A stretch of 64,000 bases of DNA. Origin: Lentibacter algarum (lineage in GTDB: Bacteria > Pseudomonadota > Alphaproteobacteria > Rhodobacterales > Rhodobacteraceae). Under the pieces are notes generated by a model. The model did not search any database, had not been told where the DNA came from, and saw only the letters and a list, made by a program, of their open reading frames with translations. The stretch spans positions 1,674,001-1,738,000 of the forward strand of contig NZ_CP158687.1 in NCBI RefSeq assembly GCF_040580765.1. Direction: 5' to 3'. Positions within the stretch are counted from its first letter, which is position 1. Each line of letters begins with the position of its first letter. Positions 9,375 through 18,328 of the stretch are shown piece by piece. The translations under genes and the position numbers were made by a program.

Positions 9375-9869
9375 ATGTTTCAGACCCGACGCGCCGCCCT
9401 TGTCCTGATCTTAGGGAGTGGCGTTTTGATGGCATGTGGACGCAATGTCCCCGCCGATACCCTCCAGCCTCTCAAGCCCAATGTTGATGCGCTGCCGCTT
9501 TATCCCAACGAGACGCCGGCATTGCGTGCGCTGATCAACCAGTATGCCGATCTATATGAGCTGCCGCGCCCCCTCCTGCATAAATTGGCGATCAGAGAGA
9601 GCACCCACACCCCGACCGCACGGAACGGGCCCTACTATGGGCTCTTGCAGATTTTGCCCGCCACGGCGCGGACCATGGGCCACAGAGGTCCACCCGAAAG
9701 CCTGCTCGATGCGGAAACCAATCTCAAATACGCTGGAAAGTACCTGCGCGGCGCATGGCTTTTGTCGGACGGAGACATCGACACTGCCATAAGCTGGTAT
9801 GCGCGCGGCTATTATTATGAGGCCAAGCGGCGCGGTATGCTTGTCGAAACGGGCCTTCGCCCTGCCTAA
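9375..9869 (+). CDS. Small lytic transglycosylase lipoprotein (SLT domain)
   Basis: This 164-residue protein has a lipoprotein signal (basic MFQTRRAA start, hydrophobic core, lipobox LMAC with Cys at about residue 22) and a compact SLT goose-lysozyme-like domain (about 55-160). The probable catalytic glutamate is in IRESTHTP, followed by the diagnostic GLLQILPATAR and a late Y-x-R-G-Y-Y motif. It probably cleaves peptidoglycan from an outer-membrane-anchored position. It is monocistronic and convergent with tig, sharing a terminator. Confidence 0.85.
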   Translation: MFQTRRAALVLILGSGVLMACGRNVPADTLQPLKPNVDALPLYPNETPALRALINQYADLYELPRPLLHKLAIRESTHTPTARNGPYYGLLQILPATARTMGHRGPPESLLDAETNLKYAGKYLRGAWLLSDGDIDTAISWYARGYYYEAKRRGMLVETGLRPA

Positions 9870-9874
9870 ATGCA

Positions 9875-9902
9875 AAAGGCCGCCCCAAATGGAGCGGCCT
9901 TT
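9875..9902. terminator. Bidirectional terminator between the transglycosylase gene and tig
   Basis: A 9-bp perfect stem AAAGGCCGC/GCGGCCTTT (9875-9883 with 9894-9902) is flanked by A residues on the left and T residues on the right, between two convergent genes. Confidence 0.85.
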
Positions 9903-9924
9903 CGTCTATCAGAGATAGTTTGAC

Positions 9925-11259
9925 TTACTCGTCGTCGAGCGCGTCGACAGCTTTTTGCAAGTCGTCTTTTGAGACTTCTTTTTCGCTCACAGCCGCAAGT
10001 TCGAAGGCATAGTCGATGACTTTGTCTTCAAAAAGTGGCGCGCGGAGCTGCTGCTGCATTTGCTGGTTTTGCTGAACGAATTCAAAGAACTGACGCTCTT
10101 GGCCAGGATACTGGCGCGCTTGGTTCATAATCGCTTGGGTCATCTCGGCGTCTGTCACCTGAACTTCGGCTTTCTGACCCAGCTCAGCGAGCAACAGGCC
10201 CAGACGGACACGGCGGCCAGCGAGCTTGATGTGCTCCTCGGTCGGCGTGATTTCTGGGTGATCATGGCCCTCAACTTCAGGGTTTTCGTCATGCCACAGC
10301 TGGTGCGCGATCTGGCCTGCCTCTGCGTCGAGAAGCGACGGCGGCAGATCAAAGGACACGAGCTTATCAAGCGCGTCGAGCAGACCACGCTTCATAACAG
10401 CGCGTGACGCGCCAGCATATTCGGCTTCCAGGCGCTCGGCGATTTGGCCTTTCAGGCCCGCGAGGTCTTCTGCACCAAACTTCTGTGCCAGCTCGTCGTT
10501 GAGCTCAGCGGCTTTGGGCTCCTTTACGTCTTTGATTTTGCATTCAAAGATCGCGGCTTTGCCAGCAAGGTGCTCTGCCTGATACTCTTCAGGGAAGCTC
10601 ACTTCGACGTTCTTCTCATCGCCCGCTTTTACGCCGACGAGCTGCTCTTCAAAGCCTGGAATGAAGCTGTTTGAGCCGAGCACGAGCGGGTAATCTTCCG
10701 CTGCGCCGCCTTCAAAGGCCACATCGTCAACTTTGCCGAGGAAGTCGATTACAACTTGGTCGCCGTCTTTTGACTTTGAGCCTTTTTTGCGTGATTCAAA
10801 GTTCTGCGCTGTTTCTGCGAGAGACTTCAGAGCTTCATCGACTTCGTCGTCGCCAGCTTTAACAACCATGCGCTCGAGCTTGATGCCTTTGAGGTCAACG
10901 TCAGGAATCTCTGGGAGAGCTTCATAGGACATAGCAACTTCTACGTCGTCGCCAGCTTTCCAGTTTTCGCCATCAACCATCGTGACCTGTGGCTGCATCG
11001 CAGGGCGGTCGCCTGAGGCTTCGAAATGCTCTTGCATCGCGCCGTCAATGCTCTCTTGCATCGCTTCGCCCATGATGCGCTCGCCATACTGCTTTTTGAG
11101 CAGCGCCATAGGCACTTTGCCTTTGCGGAAGCCTTTCATTTCGATGTCGGGCTGCGCTTCTTTGAGTTTCTCATCCACTTTCACATCAAGCTCTGCAGCT
11201 GTCAGTTTGATGGTATAGGCGCGCTTGAGGCCTTCGTTCAGGGTCTCGGTGACCTGCAT
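9925..11259 (-). CDS. tig: Trigger factor (ribosome-associated chaperone and prolyl isomerase)
   Basis: This 444-residue protein binds the ribosomal exit tunnel and shields nascent chains. The start at 11259 gives [18 protein letters not shown]; an upstream in-frame ATG at 11310 adds 17 unrelated residues. The ribosome-binding signature [14 protein letters not shown](Q)YG is at about 42-57, an FKBP-type isomerase domain follows (about 160-240, with [13 protein letters not shown]), then a long helical C-terminal chaperone domain. The C terminus is acidic. Gene order relative to clpP is not preserved here. Confidence 0.96.
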   Translation of the reverse strand: MQVTETLNEGLKRAYTIKLTAAELDVKVDEKLKEAQPDIEMKGFRKGKVPMALLKKQYGERIMGEAMQESIDGAMQEHFEASGDRPAMQPQVTMVDGENWKAGDDVEVAMSYEALPEIPDVDLKGIKLERMVVKAGDDEVDEALKSLAETAQNFESRKKGSKSKDGDQVVIDFLGKVDDVAFEGGAAEDYPLVLGSNSFIPGFEEQLVGVKAGDEKNVEVSFPEEYQAEHLAGKAAIFECKIKDVKEPKAAELNDELAQKFGAEDLAGLKGQIAERLEAEYAGASRAVMKRGLLDALDKLVSFDLPPSLLDAEAGQIAHQLWHDENPEVEGHDHPEITPTEEHIKLAGRRVRLGLLLAELGQKAEVQVTDAEMTQAIMNQARQYPGQERQFFEFVQQNQQMQQQLRAPLFEDKVIDYAFELAAVSEKEVSKDDLQKAVDALDDE

Positions 11260-11433
11260 TTTGTCATCCTTTGCATTACGGCATTGCGTCACGGGCGGGT
11301 GCTCACACATCCGCTAAATCTGCGCCCTTCTATGGGCGGCGCGACCATGATGCAAGGGGGATTGGCGCAGTTTTACACGGCCAATGGCAGCAAAATGCAG
11401 ATTGTCTGGGTTGCAACGTAAAAGAGGGGAAAA

Positions 11434-11509
<76 letters not shown>

Positions 11510-11684
11510 GTGCGGCGGTGTTTAGCCCCAGCCGCGCGACCTTGCAAGCGCCATTTTCGAGAAAAAACGAGAAAGCGGCGAAAAACTTTATCAAGCCGTT
11601 TTGGAGATCAAGACGGAGCCCCTGCTCCGCCTTTGTTTTCTTAAGGATTGGCGGGTTTTCTCAAACGGAAAACAGGCGCAACAA

Positions 11685-12233
11685 TTATTCCGCCGCTTCC
11701 GCTTTATCTTCCAGCTCTTTGATCACCATATCGGACTGACGTAAGCGTAGGTTGATCACGCGGCCATTGGCGACTTGTTTGGTGCGCGCAACCTTGATCT
11801 TTCCAAGCGGTTTCAGGTTGATATCGCGGGCCTCACCGAGCGCTTCGCCCAAGACCTCGAGCATGGCTTCGACAATGGGCTTCACGTCCTTGCGCTTTGC
11901 CCCTGAACGCTTGGCCACTTCATCAAGCAGGTGTTCTTTGCGCATCTCTTCGGTCGCAAGTGCCGGAGCTGTCGTGGTGACGAGCACAGGCGCAACCTTG
12001 GCCGCAGCCGCCACAGGCTCTGGCGCTGCCAAGGGCGCAGTTGCAGCCTTTGGCGTCACTTCGGGGCCTGTCCCTTTGAGGGGTGATGCCTTTGCTACGG
12101 TTTTAGGCGCAGCCTTTTTGGCACTGGTCTTTTTGGGAGTGGCCTTCTTTGGGGCTGCCGCCTTCGCCTTTTTGGGCGCAGTTGTTTTGGATGCGGTCTT
12201 TGTGCTCACTGGATTTTGGGTTGTCTCTGTCAT
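11685..12233 (-). CDS. HU-family DNA-binding protein with histone H1-like N-terminal tail
   Basis: This 182-residue protein has two parts. Residues 1-90 are almost entirely Lys, Ala, Pro, Thr and Val, with repeated KKA/PKK units that resemble the tail of eukaryotic histone H1 and of some bacterial nucleoid proteins. Residues 95-180 match the HU/IHF fold: helical EHLLDEVAKRSGAKRKDVKPIVEAML, then beta strands, with an NGRVINLRLRQ segment where the DNA-binding arm should be. It is likely a nucleoid-associated protein. It lies alone downstream of lon and upstream of tRNA-Val. Confidence 0.8.
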   Translation of the reverse strand: MTETTQNPVSTKTASKTTAPKKAKAAAPKKATPKKTSAKKAAPKTVAKASPLKGTGPEVTPKAATAPLAAPEPVAAAAKVAPVLVTTTAPALATEEMRKEHLLDEVAKRSGAKRKDVKPIVEAMLEVLGEALGEARDINLKPLGKIKVARTKQVANGRVINLRLRQSDMVIKELEDKAEAAE

Positions 12234-12399
12234 TTTGCTCCACCTCTATATTTAGTTATTTTTTGTTAACTTTTAGCAATTTCTATGGGGTGTGACTAGT
12301 AATTTTCTGTGGATTTCAACTGAAAACAAACGTCACGGGCCTTTATTTTGTGTCAGAAACGACTAAAGATAGCGTCGTTATGTTACCTAGGGGAACTTT

Positions 12400-12585
12400 A
12401 TGAAAAATCTTACAACCGCTTTCGCGCTGTCACTTTCACTTGCAGCTGGCGTCGCTCAGGCCGGCTCTATGGCCGATCCTGTTATCGAAATGGATGTGAT
12501 TGTCGCTGATACAGCCACGTCTTCGTCTTCTGGCACATCGCTTGTTGCCTTGCTGGCCGTCGTGCTCGCCATCCCGCACTTCTGA
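12400..12585 (+). CDS. Small secreted or membrane protein of unknown function
   Basis: This 61-residue peptide has a good signal sequence (MKNLTTAFALSLSLAAG, cleavage expected after AQA at about residue 21), a short middle part with acidic residues and a serine run, and a hydrophobic C-terminal end (LVALLAVVLAIPHF). Similar short proteins occur in Rhodobacterales and are sometimes mislabelled ferrochelatase; nothing here supports enzymatic function. It is preceded by an AGGGGAAC stretch near the start and followed by a strong terminator, which supports it being a real transcription unit. Confidence 0.6.
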   Translation: MKNLTTAFALSLSLAAGVAQAGSMADPVIEMDVIVADTATSSSSGTSLVALLAVVLAIPHF

Positions 12586-12622
12586 TCAGACAATCTCTGG
12601 CGCTACGCTCGCCACTCAATAC

Positions 12623-12657
12623 AAAAGCGCCGCCCCAATTGATGAGGCGGCGCTTTT
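12623..12657. terminator. Strong bidirectional terminator between the small secreted protein gene and lon
   Basis: A 12-bp perfect stem AAAAGCGCCGCC/GGCGGCGCTTTT with an 11-nt loop has A-run and T-run flanks, so it works for both converging transcripts. Confidence 0.92.
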
Positions 12658-12677
12658 CTTTTCAATAGAGTGTGAGT

Positions 12678-15083
12678 TTAGTGTGCCGTTGCCCCTGCAC
12701 CTGTCGTGGCGGCAAGACGGGCCGCAGCCGCAGCCTCTTCGGCCTCTTCATCCCACTCGATGGCCTCTGGTGTCGACACAAGGGCGCGCTTCAGAACATC
12801 GCTCACATGCTTCACAGGGATAATCTCAAGGCCCTCTTTCACATTGTCCGGAATATCTGCGAGATCTTTCTCGTTTTCTTCTGGAATGAGCACTGTCTTG
12901 ATCCCGCCGCGAAGGGCCGCGAGCAGCTTCTCTTTCAGGCCACCAATCGGCATCGCGTTGCCGCGCAGGCTGACTTCACCTGTCATGGCGATGTCTTTGC
13001 GCACAGGGATCCCTGTAAGGACCGAGACAATAGACGTCACCATCGCAAGGCCCGCACTTGGCCCGTCTTTGGGCGTGGCACCATCGGGCACGTGAACGTG
13101 AATGTCGATCTTGTCGAACTTCGTCGGCTTGACGCCAATGCTCGGGCTGATCGAGCGCACATAGCTTGAGGCCGCCTCAATGCTCTCTTTCATCACATCG
13201 CCGAGCTTACCTGTGGTTTTCATGCGGCCTTTGCCCGGAAGCTTGAGGGCCTCAATATGAAGCAAGTCGCCACCAACAGAGGTATAGGCAAGCCCTGTGA
13301 CAACGCCGACGGCGTTTTCGTCTTCGGCCAGACCGTGGCGGTATTTACGCACGCCAAGGAAGTCATCAAGATTGTCAGACGTCACTTTGACCGTCTCAGC
13401 TTCTTTCTTGACGATCTGTGTGACAGCCTTGCGCGCAACTTTCGCCACTTCACGCTCCAAGTTCCGCACGCCCGCCTCACGGGTGTAATAGCGGATCATG
13501 TCGGTGAGGGCCTCATCTGTCAGTTCAAATTCCTTAGCTTTGAGGCCATGGTTTTTGATCTGCTTGCTGATCAGGTGCTGTTTGGCAATCTCGCGCTTTT
13601 CGTCCTCCGTATACCCTGACAGCGGGATAATCTCCATGCGGTCCAAAAGTGGGCCAGGCATGTTGTAGCTGTTGGACGTGGTGAGGAACATTACGTTGGA
13701 GAGATCGTATTCCACCTCAAGATAATGGTCGACGAAGGTGCTGTTTTGCTCAGGATCAAGAACCTCAAGCATCGCTGACGCAGGATCGCCGCGGAAATCC
13801 TGACCCATCTTGTCGATCTCGTCGAGCAAGATCAGCGGATTTGTCGTTTTGGCCTTTTTCAGAGCCTGAATGATCTTGCCGGGCATCGAGCCGATATAGG
13901 TGCGGCGGTGACCCCGAATTTCGCTCTCGTCGCGCACGCCGCCAAGAGAGATGCGGATAAACTCGCGCCCCGTCGCTTTGGCAACGGACTTCCCAAGCGA
14001 GGTCTTACCCACACCGGGAGGGCCGACAAGGCACATGATCGGGCCCTTCAGCTTCTGGCTACGCTGCTGTACCGCGAGATACTCGACAATACGTTCCTTA
14101 ACCTTTTCAAGACCATAGTGGTCATCATCCAGCACCTTCTCGGCGCGGGTCAGGTCTTTTTTCACGCGTGATTTAACACCCCACGGAATGCTGAGCATCC
14201 AGTCAAGATAGTTGCGCACAACGGTCGCCTCAGCGGACATGGGCGACATGTTCTTGAGCTTTTTGAGCTCGGCATCCGCTTTTTCTTTGGCCTCTTTGGA
14301 GAGCTTGGTCTTGCTGATACGGTCTTCGAGCTCGGCCAATTCGCCCTCGCCCTCTTCCCCGTCGCCCAGCTCCTTCTGGATCGCCTTCATCTGCTCGTTA
14401 AGATAATACTCGCGCTGCGTGCGTTCCATCTGGGACTTGACGCGCGTTTTGATCTTCTTCTCGACTTGCAACACGCTCATTTCGCCCTGCATCAGGCCGT
14501 AGACCTTCTCCAGACGGGCGCTTACATCCAGCGTCTCAAGAAGCTCCTGCTTCTGATCCACTTCGATACCGAGATGTCCTGCGACGAGGTCTGCCAGTTT
14601 TTCTGGCTCTTGGGCTTCGCCCACAGCGGCCAGAGCCTCTTCGGGGATATTCTTGCGCACTTTGGCATAGCGCTCAAATTCGTTGCCGACGGTGCGCAAG
14701 AGCGCTTCGATCGTGGCCTCATCGCCCAACTCTTCGTCCAACGCCTCGGCACTGGCTTCAAAAAACTCAGGGTTGTCGAGATAGCCCGTTATGCTGACCC
14801 GCGCGACCCCTTCGACAAGCACTTTTACTGTCCCATCGGGAAGCTTGAGGAGCTGCAGCACATTGGCCAGCACGCCCACTTGGTAAATGCCGTTTGTATC
14901 AGGGTCATCCTCGCCAGGATCAACCTGCGCCGCGAGCAGGATCTGCTTGCCGTCATTCATAACCTCTTCCAGCGCGCGAACCGATTTTTCACGGCCCACA
15001 AAAAGCGGCACGATCATGTGGGGGAAAACCACAATGTCGCGCAACGGCAGTACTGGGTAGGAGGCGTTCAATTCTTCTGTCAT
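12678..15083 (-). CDS. lon: ATP-dependent protease Lon
   Basis: This 801-residue protein is the cytoplasmic quality-control protease. The N-terminal substrate-binding domain (YPVLPLRDIVVFPHM...) spans about 1-200, then coiled coil, the AAA+ domain with Walker A GPPGVGKTSL and Walker B ILLDEID, and the C-terminal protease domain with catalytic serine in PKDGPSAGLAM and catalytic lysine in GGLKEKLLAA. The start at 15083 is chosen for the MTEELNASYPVLPLRD N terminus and an AGGACAAGAG upstream; an ATG 33 bp earlier is possible. Neighbouring clpX/clpP are absent; lon stands alone with a 500-bp upstream gap. Confidence 0.96.
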   Translation of the reverse strand: MTEELNASYPVLPLRDIVVFPHMIVPLFVGREKSVRALEEVMNDGKQILLAAQVDPGEDDPDTNGIYQVGVLANVLQLLKLPDGTVKVLVEGVARVSITGYLDNPEFFEASAEALDEELGDEATIEALLRTVGNEFERYAKVRKNIPEEALAAVGEAQEPEKLADLVAGHLGIEVDQKQELLETLDVSARLEKVYGLMQGEMSVLQVEKKIKTRVKSQMERTQREYYLNEQMKAIQKELGDGEEGEGELAELEDRISKTKLSKEAKEKADAELKKLKNMSPMSAEATVVRNYLDWMLSIPWGVKSRVKKDLTRAEKVLDDDHYGLEKVKERIVEYLAVQQRSQKLKGPIMCLVGPPGVGKTSLGKSVAKATGREFIRISLGGVRDESEIRGHRRTYIGSMPGKIIQALKKAKTTNPLILLDEIDKMGQDFRGDPASAMLEVLDPEQNSTFVDHYLEVEYDLSNVMFLTTSNSYNMPGPLLDRMEIIPLSGYTEDEKREIAKQHLISKQIKNHGLKAKEFELTDEALTDMIRYYTREAGVRNLEREVAKVARKAVTQIVKKEAETVKVTSDNLDDFLGVRKYRHGLAEDENAVGVVTGLAYTSVGGDLLHIEALKLPGKGRMKTTGKLGDVMKESIEAASSYVRSISPSIGVKPTKFDKIDIHVHVPDGATPKDGPSAGLAMVTSIVSVLTGIPVRKDIAMTGEVSLRGNAMPIGGLKEKLLAALRGGIKTVLIPEENEKDLADIPDNVKEGLEIIPVKHVSDVLKRALVSTPEAIEWDEEAEEAAAAARLAATTGAGATAH

Positions 15084-15583
15084 GCTCTTGTCCTGTTCAG
15101 TGGCAAGGCCTTGCACCCCTCTTCTGAGGCAGCATCAAAGCCTTCCGCGTTTAAGAGTGTTAACTTGGGTGTTGCCCGCACCCATTTCAACACGAATTCT
15201 CGGTTAAGATGCCTTTCGGCGCGTCAATCAGCAAGGCTCAAATGCTATGGTTTTGCGACAGATTTCGCCCAAACAGCTTTGTGGCAGGAGAAATCAGGCC
15301 CGCACTGGTCCATAATCGGGGATTTGCAGTAATCCTGTAAGTCAAAGCCAGACACAGCTTTGTGACTGGGTGATGTGCAAAAGGATGTGCATATTCAGGG
15401 CGGTTGCGGCGGCCAATCCACTCCGCCGCGCGACAGGAATGGTGACACCACCCCGTGAAGAGGAGGGGACTATAACGCCCAAGGCAAGGCTGCGTGCATC
15501 TTGGCACAAAAACAAGACACTCGCGCCTTTACGCGGCGCGCGCCTATCCCTATATAATCAGTCAGGAACTAAAGGACGCCCTT
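15084..15583. other. Intergenic region between divergent lon and the MIP18-family gene
   Basis: This 500-bp stretch holds no convincing gene; short open frames in it look like chance. It should contain the promoters of both divergent genes. A near-consensus -10 element (TATAAT, 15553-15558) faces the plus-strand gene. I noticed a direct repeat GATGTGCA at 15372-15379 and 15384-15391, but no clear heat-shock promoter for lon. Confidence 0.5.
15553..15558 (+). promoter_or_regulatory. Candidate -10 element upstream of the MIP18-family Fe-S gene
   Basis: A perfect TATAAT lies 26 bp upstream of the chosen start at 15584. No good -35 partner is seen (TTTACG at 19-bp spacing is the nearest), so this is a candidate only. 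Confidence 0.35.
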
Positions 15584-15946
15584 ATGACTGAAATGATCGA
15601 TCCCATCGAAGGCACACCGCTGATTGCTCCGTCCGATACGGGCCATCCACTCTACGAAAATATCGTTGAGGCTTGCCGTTCGGTCTATGACCCTGAAATT
15701 CCAGTTAATATCTATGATCTTGGCCTGATCTACACGATCGAAATCAACGATCAGGGCGAAGTGCGTGTCTTGATGAGCCTTACAGCTCCGGGCTGCCCTG
15801 TTGCCGGTGAAATGCCCGGCTGGGTTGCGGAAGCGATTGAGCCGCTAGAAGGCGTCAAACAAGTGGACGTAGAACTTGTCTGGTCCCCACCTTGGGGCAT
15901 GGACATGATGTCCGACGAAGCCCGACTTGAACTCGGCTTTATGTAA
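15584..15946 (+). CDS. MIP18/DUF59-family Fe-S cluster assembly protein (SufT-like)
   Basis: This 120-residue small protein is of the MIP18 (DUF59) family, which aids maturation of Fe-S proteins. The family core IVEACRSVYDPEIPVNIYDLGLIY, LMSLTAPGCPVAGEMP (with the conserved Cys) and VELVWSPPWGMDMMS are all present. The start at 15584 gives MTEMIDP and follows AAAGGACG. It lies 29 bp before a SufA-type gene, which supports a role in Fe-S assembly; the rest of the suf operon is not in this window. Confidence 0.88.
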   Translation: MTEMIDPIEGTPLIAPSDTGHPLYENIVEACRSVYDPEIPVNIYDLGLIYTIEINDQGEVRVLMSLTAPGCPVAGEMPGWVAEAIEPLEGVKQVDVELVWSPPWGMDMMSDEARLELGFM

Positions 15947-15975
15947 TTTAGCCAAACGCTTAGGAGATACTTCTC

Positions 15976-16368
15976 ATGTTCGGCATTCCAGGCAAACAAG
16001 CGGTTACAATGACAGAGGCTGCTGCCGCCCAGATCCGTAAGCTCATGGAGGCCAAAGGCCACAAGGGCCTGCGCATTGGCGTCAAAAAAGGCGGCTGTGC
16101 GGGCATGGAGTATACGATGGAATATGTCGATGCTCTGGCTGAGCATGACGAAGTCGTAGAAGAAAACGGTGCGCGGATTCTGATCGCACCGATGGCACAG
16201 ATGTTCCTCTTCGGGACCGAGATCGATTATGAAATCTCGCTTCTCGAAGCGGGCTTCAAGTTCAACAACCCGAATGTCGAAGACGCTTGCGGTTGCGGCG
16301 AATCCATCAAATTCAAAGACGTCGAAGCTCTCGCGGCAGATCTTGGTCAAGTTCCCAATCTACGCTGA
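15976..16368 (+). CDS. A-type Fe-S cluster carrier (SufA/IscA/ErpA family)
   Basis: This 130-residue HesB-family protein hands Fe-S clusters to apo-enzymes. The three cluster-binding cysteines are visible in GGCAGMEY and in ACGCGES near the C terminus. The N terminus (MFGIPGKQAVTMTEAAAAQIRKLM) is slightly longer than IscA. It follows the MIP18-family gene by 29 bp in an apparent two-gene operon. Which A-type subgroup it belongs to cannot be told without a tree; SufA is favoured because of the neighbour. Confidence 0.92.
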   Translation: MFGIPGKQAVTMTEAAAAQIRKLMEAKGHKGLRIGVKKGGCAGMEYTMEYVDALAEHDEVVEENGARILIAPMAQMFLFGTEIDYEISLLEAGFKFNNPNVEDACGCGESIKFKDVEALAADLGQVPNLR

Positions 16369-16394
16369 ACCGAGACCAAAGGCGTCTGTCCACT

Positions 16395-16448
16395 TCTTCT
16401 TTCCATAAATATCCCAGGGGGGCTTCATAAGCCCGTGGGCTTATGAAG
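16395..16448 (+). repeat. Dispersed intergenic repeat with perfect 12-bp hairpin (copy 1)
   Basis: The conserved core TTCTTTCCATAAATATCCC followed by GGGGGG is immediately followed by a 12-bp perfect inverted repeat (CTTCATAAGCCC at 16423-16434, partner 16437-16448, 2-nt loop). It lies between convergent sufA-like and oxygenase genes and may act as a terminator or mRNA-stability element although it lacks a T-run. Six other copies of the core occur in the window. Confidence 0.75.
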
Positions 16449-16463
16449 TGGTTGACCAATCAG

Positions 16464-17375
16464 TCAGCCTTTGCCCTGCAGGTGAACATAAGTCTCGTCA
16501 TACCGCCGCTTGAGATAGGCCCCTGCTGAAATCGGCTCGGCCCCTTCTGCGCTTACATCGGTATCGTGGTTCGGATTGAAAAACATCGGCACAGAAATCC
16601 GTTCCGCACCTGAGCCAACAACACGGTGCAGCGTGGCTTTCACGCGTCCACCTGTCCACATCTCCAACATTTCACCAAAGTTTATGACAAATTCCCCCGG
16701 CGCCACATCAACCGCGTGCCAGTCTCCATCGGCGCCGAGAACTTCAAGACCTGCAGTGCCATCTCCCGTGAGAAGCGTTAGGCAGCCGTAGTCCGTATGA
16801 GCCGCGATGCCGAAATCCTTCTCGCCTGCCCAATCCGGACGCGCAGGGTAATAATTGCCGCGCAAGAGTGCCATGGGCCGCGTAAAACGACTGTCAAAAT
16901 AGCCAGCTTCGCGCTCTGCCACTTCCGCAATATGGCCCAGAAGCGCGCGGCACAATGTGATCGCCCCTGCATAATACTCTTGAACCGTTGCTTGAAAGCC
17001 CTCTGGCGCCGTGGGCCATTGGTTGTCCCCATAGACAAGCAACCCCTCTGCGCGCAGCGGGTCGTCTTTGCCAAGCTCAAAACCGCAGTCAAACACTTCT
17101 TTGTAATCAGGGTTGGCCATCGGATCGACCTGCTCTGAACCGCTTGCGCCCCAGCCACGGTTTGACCCTGTCGCAGCCATATCGACTTTAGATTTCTCTG
17201 CGTTTGATTGGGCAAAGAATGCCCCATAGGCCTTGATCAACGCATCGACATTTTCTTTTGAAATCGGTGTGTTGTTTATTTTGAGGAAACCTGTCTCAAG
17301 CACACCACGGCGCAGTTTGGCGCGGGTGCTTGGGTCATGCGCTTGCAGCGCGCCAAAGTCGATCTGGTCAATCAT
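16464..17375 (-). CDS. 2-oxoglutarate/Fe(II)-dependent oxygenase, isopenicillin-N-synthase-like
   Basis: This 303-residue enzyme is of the non-heme iron dioxygenase superfamily. The start at 17375 (MIDQIDF...) follows AGGATC; in-frame starts at 17390 and 17414 are possible. The N-terminal DIOX_N segment includes [11 protein letters not shown], and the C-terminal double-stranded beta-helix has iron ligands in [10 protein letters not shown] (His, Asp) and TLHRV (His), plus the 2-oxoglutarate-binding R-x-S in [11 protein letters not shown]. The substrate is unknown. It is divergent from tpiA and convergent with the Fe-S genes, so no pathway is implied. Confidence 0.88.
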   Translation of the reverse strand: MIDQIDFGALQAHDPSTRAKLRRGVLETGFLKINNTPISKENVDALIKAYGAFFAQSNAEKSKVDMAATGSNRGWGASGSEQVDPMANPDYKEVFDCGFELGKDDPLRAEGLLVYGDNQWPTAPEGFQATVQEYYAGAITLCRALLGHIAEVAEREAGYFDSRFTRPMALLRGNYYPARPDWAGEKDFGIAAHTDYGCLTLLTGDGTAGLEVLGADGDWHAVDVAPGEFVINFGEMLEMWTGGRVKATLHRVVGSGAERISVPMFFNPNHDTDVSAEGAEPISAGAYLKRRYDETYVHLQGKG

Positions 17376-17501
17376 ATCAAGGATCCTCATCACTTTCGCT
17401 GCCTTTCTAGCCATCTTCTGGCGACACGCAACCGCACGAGTTCTATATTGGCCCCGCGCGGTCAAGCTGCTAGGAGATTTGAAAGAGATAAGGAGCGAAT
17501 G

Positions 17502-18242
17502 ATGCGGCGCAAACTGGCAGCAGGCAACTGGAAGATGAACGGAACACAGGCCAATCTTGTGGAGATTGGCAAGCTCGCAACCGCCCATGGTGAGAGCGCT
17601 GTTGATATCCTGATCTGCCCACCTGCGACATTGCTGCATGCCGCAACCTCCTATGCGCCGCTCAAATTTGGCGCGCAAGATTGCCACATGCTGCCTTCGG
17701 GGGCGCATACGGGTGACATTTCGGCGGCACAGATCAAGGATGCAGGTGGCAGTGCTGTGATTGTCGGGCATTCTGAGCGCCGCGAAGCGCATGAAGAGCA
17801 TTCCGAGATCGTCCGTGCAAAAGCCCGAGCGGCACAAGCCGAAGGGCTGATGGCGATTGTCTGCATGGGCGAAAGTGCCGCTCAGCGTGAAGCACAGAAC
17901 ACTCTAGATATCATAGGTGGACAACTGGCAGGCTCGATTCCTGACAACGCAACGGGCGAAAACCTTGTTGTCGCTTATGAGCCGATTTGGGCGATTGGCA
18001 CTGGGCTCGTGCCTACGCTTGCGCAGATCGGTGAGGTCCATGACTTTATTCGCGCGCGTCTGGAGCGCCGGTTTGGTGCAGGTGTGGGCCGTTCGGTACG
18101 TATTTTGTATGGTGGTTCGGTCAAGCCTGACAATGCCGCCGAGATATTCACTGTCCCCAATGTCGATGGTGCACTTGTGGGTGGGGCTTCGCTGACAGCA
18201 GACGCCTTCTCCCCTATTATCAAAGCGCTGGAAGCCGTTTAA
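17502..18242 (+). CDS. tpiA: Triose-phosphate isomerase
   Basis: This 246-residue TIM-barrel enzyme interconverts dihydroxyacetone phosphate and glyceraldehyde 3-phosphate. Catalytic residues are in AAGNWKMNG (Asn, Lys), VGHSERR (His) and [13 protein letters not shown] (Glu), with the phosphate-binding GGSVKP and GGASL near the end. Two tandem in-frame ATG codons occur (17499 and 17502); the second has the better distance to AAGGAG at 17490-17495. It is monocistronic with a strong terminator. Confidence 0.97.
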   Translation: MRRKLAAGNWKMNGTQANLVEIGKLATAHGESAVDILICPPATLLHAATSYAPLKFGAQDCHMLPSGAHTGDISAAQIKDAGGSAVIVGHSERREAHEEHSEIVRAKARAAQAEGLMAIVCMGESAAQREAQNTLDIIGGQLAGSIPDNATGENLVVAYEPIWAIGTGLVPTLAQIGEVHDFIRARLERRFGAGVGRSVRILYGGSVKPDNAAEIFTVPNVDGALVGGASLTADAFSPIIKALEAV

Positions 18243-18271
18243 GCACGGCGCTTCTCCAACCGATCAAACGG

Positions 18272-18306
18272 AAAAAGGCGGCGCTCATGACAAGCGCCGC
18301 CTTTTT
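18272..18306. terminator. Bidirectional terminator between tpiA and dctM
   Basis: A 14-bp perfect stem (AAAAAGGCGGCGCT, 18272-18285, pairing with 18293-18306) with a 7-nt loop carries A-run and T-run flanks between convergent genes. Confidence 0.93.
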
Positions 18307-18328
18307 TGTAGAGAGCGCTTGCGCCCCT

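Noticed and set aside
11614..11638. Orphan terminator-like hairpin (CGGAGC-CCCT-GCTCCG with T-rich tail) in plus orientation, perhaps ending a small RNA
   Set aside because: No promoter or structured RNA is visible upstream on the plus strand, and the flanking genes are on the minus strand; too weak to call.
15238..15507. Open frame of 89 codons upstream of the Fe-S gene
   Set aside because: Composition is unlike the coding genes around it, with no ribosome site; a chance frame in a promoter region.
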